Source: Fulvivirga ulvae (lineage in GTDB: Bacteria > Bacteroidota > Bacteroidia > Cytophagales > Cyclobacteriaceae). From it: 64,000 bases of DNA. The notes beneath the pieces were generated by a model. That model searched no databases. It was not told the origin of the DNA and saw only the letters and a program-made list of their open reading frames with translations. The translations under genes were made by a program, and so were the position numbers. Position 1 is the stretch's first letter. The number at the start of each line of letters is the position of its first letter. This document shows positions 61,901-64,000 of this stretch, piece by piece. The stretch spans positions 5,791,501 through 5,855,500 of the forward strand of contig NZ_CP089981.1 in the NCBI RefSeq assembly GCF_021389975.1, read 5' to 3'.

Positions 61901-64000
61901 TATAGTGATACCAACGCTGCGCATCAGCATATTTACCCTGGCTATTGAGGTGGTTGGCTATCAGGAAAGGGATATGGAAGAACACTTCCCGAAAATATAC
62001 ACTCATGGCCCCTTCTTTAGGGACAGGCTTTATGTCATTCCACACATAATATTCGTCTATATCTACCAGAGCCGGTCTTTCAATAATTTCAGTCTTTTGA
62101 TTATTTACATCAAGTAGTGCATCGATTCCATACTCAAACAGCTTCCGCGACATTTTACCCGATAATGTAGTACTTACTCTCTTTAGTGCAAATGACTCAT
62201 CAGAGGGTATGCTGTGTAGATAAAGTAAATCACCGTTATTATCAATGATTGCATCAGAAAGACTTCCGTTGACCAGATCATAGGAAACAAGTTCACCTTC
62301 AAGTTCACAAAGAGGCCTTACAGACAAACTATATAACAGCTCATTTTCAAAAGCCATATTGCTTAAGTAATACTTAAAGGCATAACTGGATGTCGTTGGC
62401 TTCCAAAATCCCAATTCATTTCCGCTTTTTAACAATCTTTTAGCAGGAACGCTTAAAGGATAAGACTGTATCCTGCTGAGTCCCTCCCCAACACCTCGGG
62501 TATGCAGTACTATAGTGTGATTAAGAAAAGCATTTGCAATCGTTAAATTACCAGTTCGCTCGTCAACGGACGGAAAAACCTTTATATCATCCCATCCTCT
62601 TTTCGTGTAATTTTCATCGACTTCAGGCATATTAGTGATATCGCTCTGACGATAAAACTGGCTTTCCTCTATAAGAATAGGCTGGGCCTGCGACCAGGTA
62701 CCATCTAATTGAAGATTTGAAAAATTTATTTTAAAAGTATGCAGGTACTCTGCCTTTTCTTCATCCGCCCATTCAGACTCTGGTTTTGGCCTTGTGACTA
62801 TTTCTACCCAAAAAACATACAATTTCCCCTGATAAATTATGGGCGATACTTTCCTGACAGGGATTTGTAAATTAACCTTTTCCCAATTGCCGTACTGAAT
62901 ACCATATTTGTTTGCATTTTTCTCCCATTTATAAATATTTCTGATGGTTCGGTAGTAATATACACCTGGCTCAGAAGCTGTTACTCCGAATAAATGCAGG
63001 GTATCAGCTGCCTGATCGATGGTGTCTCTTCGCAGGTCACCGAGATGATGGTAAGCTCCGGCTATTTTCAATGACGATACCTCCTCAAAGCCTTTCATGT
63101 ACTTAGCATAAGCGTCCAGGGCATTCTTTGCATTGATCTTCTGTTGCAGCAAGGTAGATTCCAGCTCAGTGAATAGCTCTGTTTTGTTGTCTCGCAGATC
63201 CGGCTCAATGTAATTTTCAGGATACAGGAATACCTTTCTGTTTGCTTCCCATACACGATAATTTTTGCGCCATTCCCATTGTGCAGCAGGAATATCAGCG
63301 GGTAGCACATGCACCGATCCGTCTTCACTTTGTTCAAGATTCATCAGACACCTTTGGATGTACAGCTGCAAACTTGAAATACCTGCTACCAGCCTGGAGG
63401 TTCTGGCACAGCCCATGAGTTCCGTATCTATCAGAAAATAGTTGTAAAGATCATTTGTAGTAATAAACCATTGGTGATTTTCCGCTTCCTCCGTGTCTTC
63501 ATTATCAAATCGAAAGGTATGGATAAGGTAGTCCGTAAGCGCATCACGCTTGAACTCACGTATCCGGTCTTCCAGCGGGCCGATCTTCTCTTCCCAGGCC
63601 TCTTCAGTTTCATATTTTGTCCTTATGGCAGCTGTAACAGCTTTGACAGCGGTGGACAGCTCATTATAGTCGCTGGAAACAAACAAGGGAAGTACCTCCG
63701 CTCCTATCCCCAGTTGCTGAACCAGTTTTGCAAGACTGTAAAGCTTCCGGAGTGCCTTTAAAGCTTCGTTTGAGGTACCACCTCCCGGAAAAATGATCAC
63801 ATCATTGAGTACAGAAATAAGGCTGGCTTCTGCATTTAACAATTCAGCTATTTGCTCAATAGCATCTGCTGCAAATTTTGAAGAGGATGTATCAAATGAT
63901 GCAAGCGCATCATGCAAAATATCAATCTCTTTCAAAGTGTTGCTCAATTGCCTGTACATTTCAAATTCCCTGATATGCTCAAGCTGAGCAGTACGATAAT
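58920..64000 (-). CDS. Tc toxin subunit A-like protein, 5' end cut by window edge
   Basis: At least 1693 residues of a very large TcA-like protein. The reading frame continues from the Met at 63959 through the window end without stop (preceding codons read AQLEHIREFE), so that Met is internal and the gene extends further. Counting from it, residues 130-280 resemble the ABC_toxin_N region (WFITTNDLYNYFLIDTELMG, LYIQRCLMNLE, WRKNYRVWEANRKVFLYPE). Residues 340-520 resemble the neuraminidase-like domain (GVYYYRTIRNIYKWEKNANK, GKLYVFWVEI). Residues 1000-1360 form long pore-forming-type helices, and the C-terminus a TcB-binding-like end (FDLFYPGQYRRRVKSARLTI). Known TcA forms the pentameric injection pore of ABC toxins. 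No TcB/TcC (Rhs) gene is in view. Confidence 0.88.
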   Translation of the reverse strand, partial: YRTAQLEHIREFEMYRQLSNTLKEIDILHDALASFDTSSSKFAADAIEQIAELLNAEASLISVLNDVIIFPGGGTSNEALKALRKLYSLAKLVQQLGIGAEVLPLFVSSDYNELSTAVKAVTAAIRTKYETEEAWEEKIGPLEDRIREFKRDALTDYLIHTFRFDNEDTEEAENHQWFITTNDLYNYFLIDTELMGCARTSRLVAGISSLQLYIQRCLMNLEQSEDGSVHVLPADIPAAQWEWRKNYRVWEANRKVFLYPENYIEPDLRDNKTELFTELESTLLQQKINAKNALDAYAKYMKGFEEVSSLKIAGAYHHLGDLRRDTIDQAADTLHLFGVTASEPGVYYYRTIRNIYKWEKNANKYGIQYGNWEKVNLQIPVRKVSPIIYQGKLYVFWVEIVTRPKPESEWADEEKAEYLHTFKINFSNLQLDGTWSQAQPILIEESQFYRQSDITNMPEVDENYTKRGWDDIKVFPSVDERTGNLTIANAFLNHTIVLHTRGVGEGLSRIQSYPLSVPAKRLLKSGNELGFWKPTTSSYAFKYYLSNMAFENELLYSLSVRPLCELEGELVSYDLVNGSLSDAIIDNNGDLLYLHSIPSDESFALKRVSTTLSGKMSRKLFEYGIDALLDVNNQKTEIIERPALVDIDEYYVWNDIKPVPKEGAMSVYFREVFFHIPFLIANHLNSQGKYADAQRWYHYIFNPTAVDLSGDADANPSDRVWQYIEFRDMEFDTWYNNLNDAQAIQAYENDPFNPHAIARLRLGAYRKAIVMKYIDNLLDWGDHLFARDTMESINEATLLYVMASEILGKRPAELGSCDNDEGDKTYEELMEHMEGATCTNFLNSVEDTISERRERVSGTVDNPPYVSGDTIIGANNFVLNNGFSFYLSMNGSGSNHMVSEPIVMAGAVNFNGNGLVNGNLIENDFKGIDWKDKWGNITDLYSFHTSFLKQTCAFCIPSNPDLLGYWDRVEDRLYKIRNCMNISGVRRQVALFAPEIDPRLLVRARAAGLSLDEVLNALQGELPPYRFAFLLAKAKEYAGALQSFGGALLGALEKKSAEELTLLRMAQQDEVLKMTSRLRDMEVEAAEEGLEGLRRRELTIKNRELHYQELLNAGLISEEQWQKDLKMISHALTEFSVIPMTVSGNLRFAPSILGFSNSTPTDGAADGAQVFASVLQYLAGTASRGADLLGSMASNKRREQGWQFSLEQAENELMEIEKQIEAAEIRRDISVKSRELHEKSIEQHQETFEFYRDKFTNLGLYTWMSNQLQRMFREAYQNAMTMARMAERAYRFERNDDTSVLLDGNYWDASKAGLMAGEKLMSALRQMELKYMETHTRSMEVDQAFSLTQIAPEAIIELKTTGTCEFKVPEFYFDLFYPGQYRRRVKSARLTIPCITGPYSNVSAVLTLKESYIRKEAKLDADGGKLSLVPASRTTTVATSTAQNDSGVFRLDFRDERYMPFEGAGAVESTWRLELPRTFKMFDYSSINDVILHISYTADYDVLFREKIEGANEEASGYLESLLSGSDFGLPRVFSIRQEFSQTFHRLLHRPVGEVVPLQLGERHFPLFLQGRQLHIVSAELKIELDENGFRGDDGEGVIPDTIDMELSVQGNGSVISDVTWTREAGTNIFNGAIASETFGAFLPAVHPITLNLTVNNAGNVAPETSGPGDESALDDHKVKDVYLCLAYRVSG

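Noticed and set aside
1..64000. CRISPR arrays, rRNA genes, complete insertion sequences or prophage genes
   Set aside because: I looked for regular spaced repeats, rRNA-like sequence, transposase and integrase motifs and saw none; the only mobile remains are the intron piece, the tRNA remnants and the small broken gene.

Overview
This 64-kb window looks like the chromosome of a Bacteroidota bacterium, most likely of the Cytophagales type. The signs are a short primary sigma factor (287 aa, no region 1.1), a START-like protein next to an LptF/LptG permease, rpsO and pnp, LytTR/LytS signalling, and many lipoproteins and beta-barrels. Moderate-to-low GC and ATG starts with weak Shine-Dalgarno sites fit too. 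I cannot name the species.

Left part (1-16.4 kb): a DUF763 gene cut by the left edge, an outer-membrane barrel, a DsbA-like/membrane protein pair, a HutD-like gene, a SpoIIAA-like protein, a GT2 glycosyltransferase, a membrane GAF sensor, and a SatD-DUF3307 operon behind an array of four 18-bp palindromic repeats. Then comes a core block on the minus strand: START-like protein, LptF/G, rpsO, pnp, primary sigma factor and trxB, most with visible terminators. It is followed by an intact tRNA-Met(CAT).

Middle (16.4-37.5 kb): two accessory blocks downstream of the tRNA. Block 1 has a LytS/LytTR pair divergent from an RND drug-efflux operon (DUF2147 protein, a periplasmic-binding-domain/TolC fusion, adaptor, AcrB-type pump, outer-membrane protein), plus a Deg-like protease. 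It ends at a severed tRNA 3' half with its own terminator. Block 2 lies wholly on the minus strand: two His-rich metal-binding proteins, a CusCBA-type heavy-metal efflux system, a ChrA chromate transporter and a secreted Fe/Mn superoxide dismutase. It is bracketed by tRNA-like 3' ends and a 14-nt direct repeat. I read this as tandem insertion at a tRNA-Met site, although no integrase remains.

Right part (37.5-64 kb): small accessory genes (glycosyltransferase, DMT transporter, GNAT, nitroreductase, a frameshifted SnoaL-like lipoprotein gene), a PMCA-type Ca2+ ATPase, and a stand-alone A-PCP-alpha-oxoamine synthase fusion (1186 aa). Next are a truncated group II intron, a low-GC esterase gene bracketed by inverted repeats, a DHFR-like protein, a molybdate uptake operon with an unusual separate di-Mop gene, a tandem NTF2-like lipoprotein, and a very large Tc-toxin-A-like gene running off the right edge.

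The most notable items are the A-PCP-AOS enzyme, the binding-domain/TolC fusion pump with its own two-component system, the tandem tRNA-bounded islands, the SatD operator array, and the Tc-toxin-like protein. Calls rest on reading the sequence and on family knowledge; no database searches were run.
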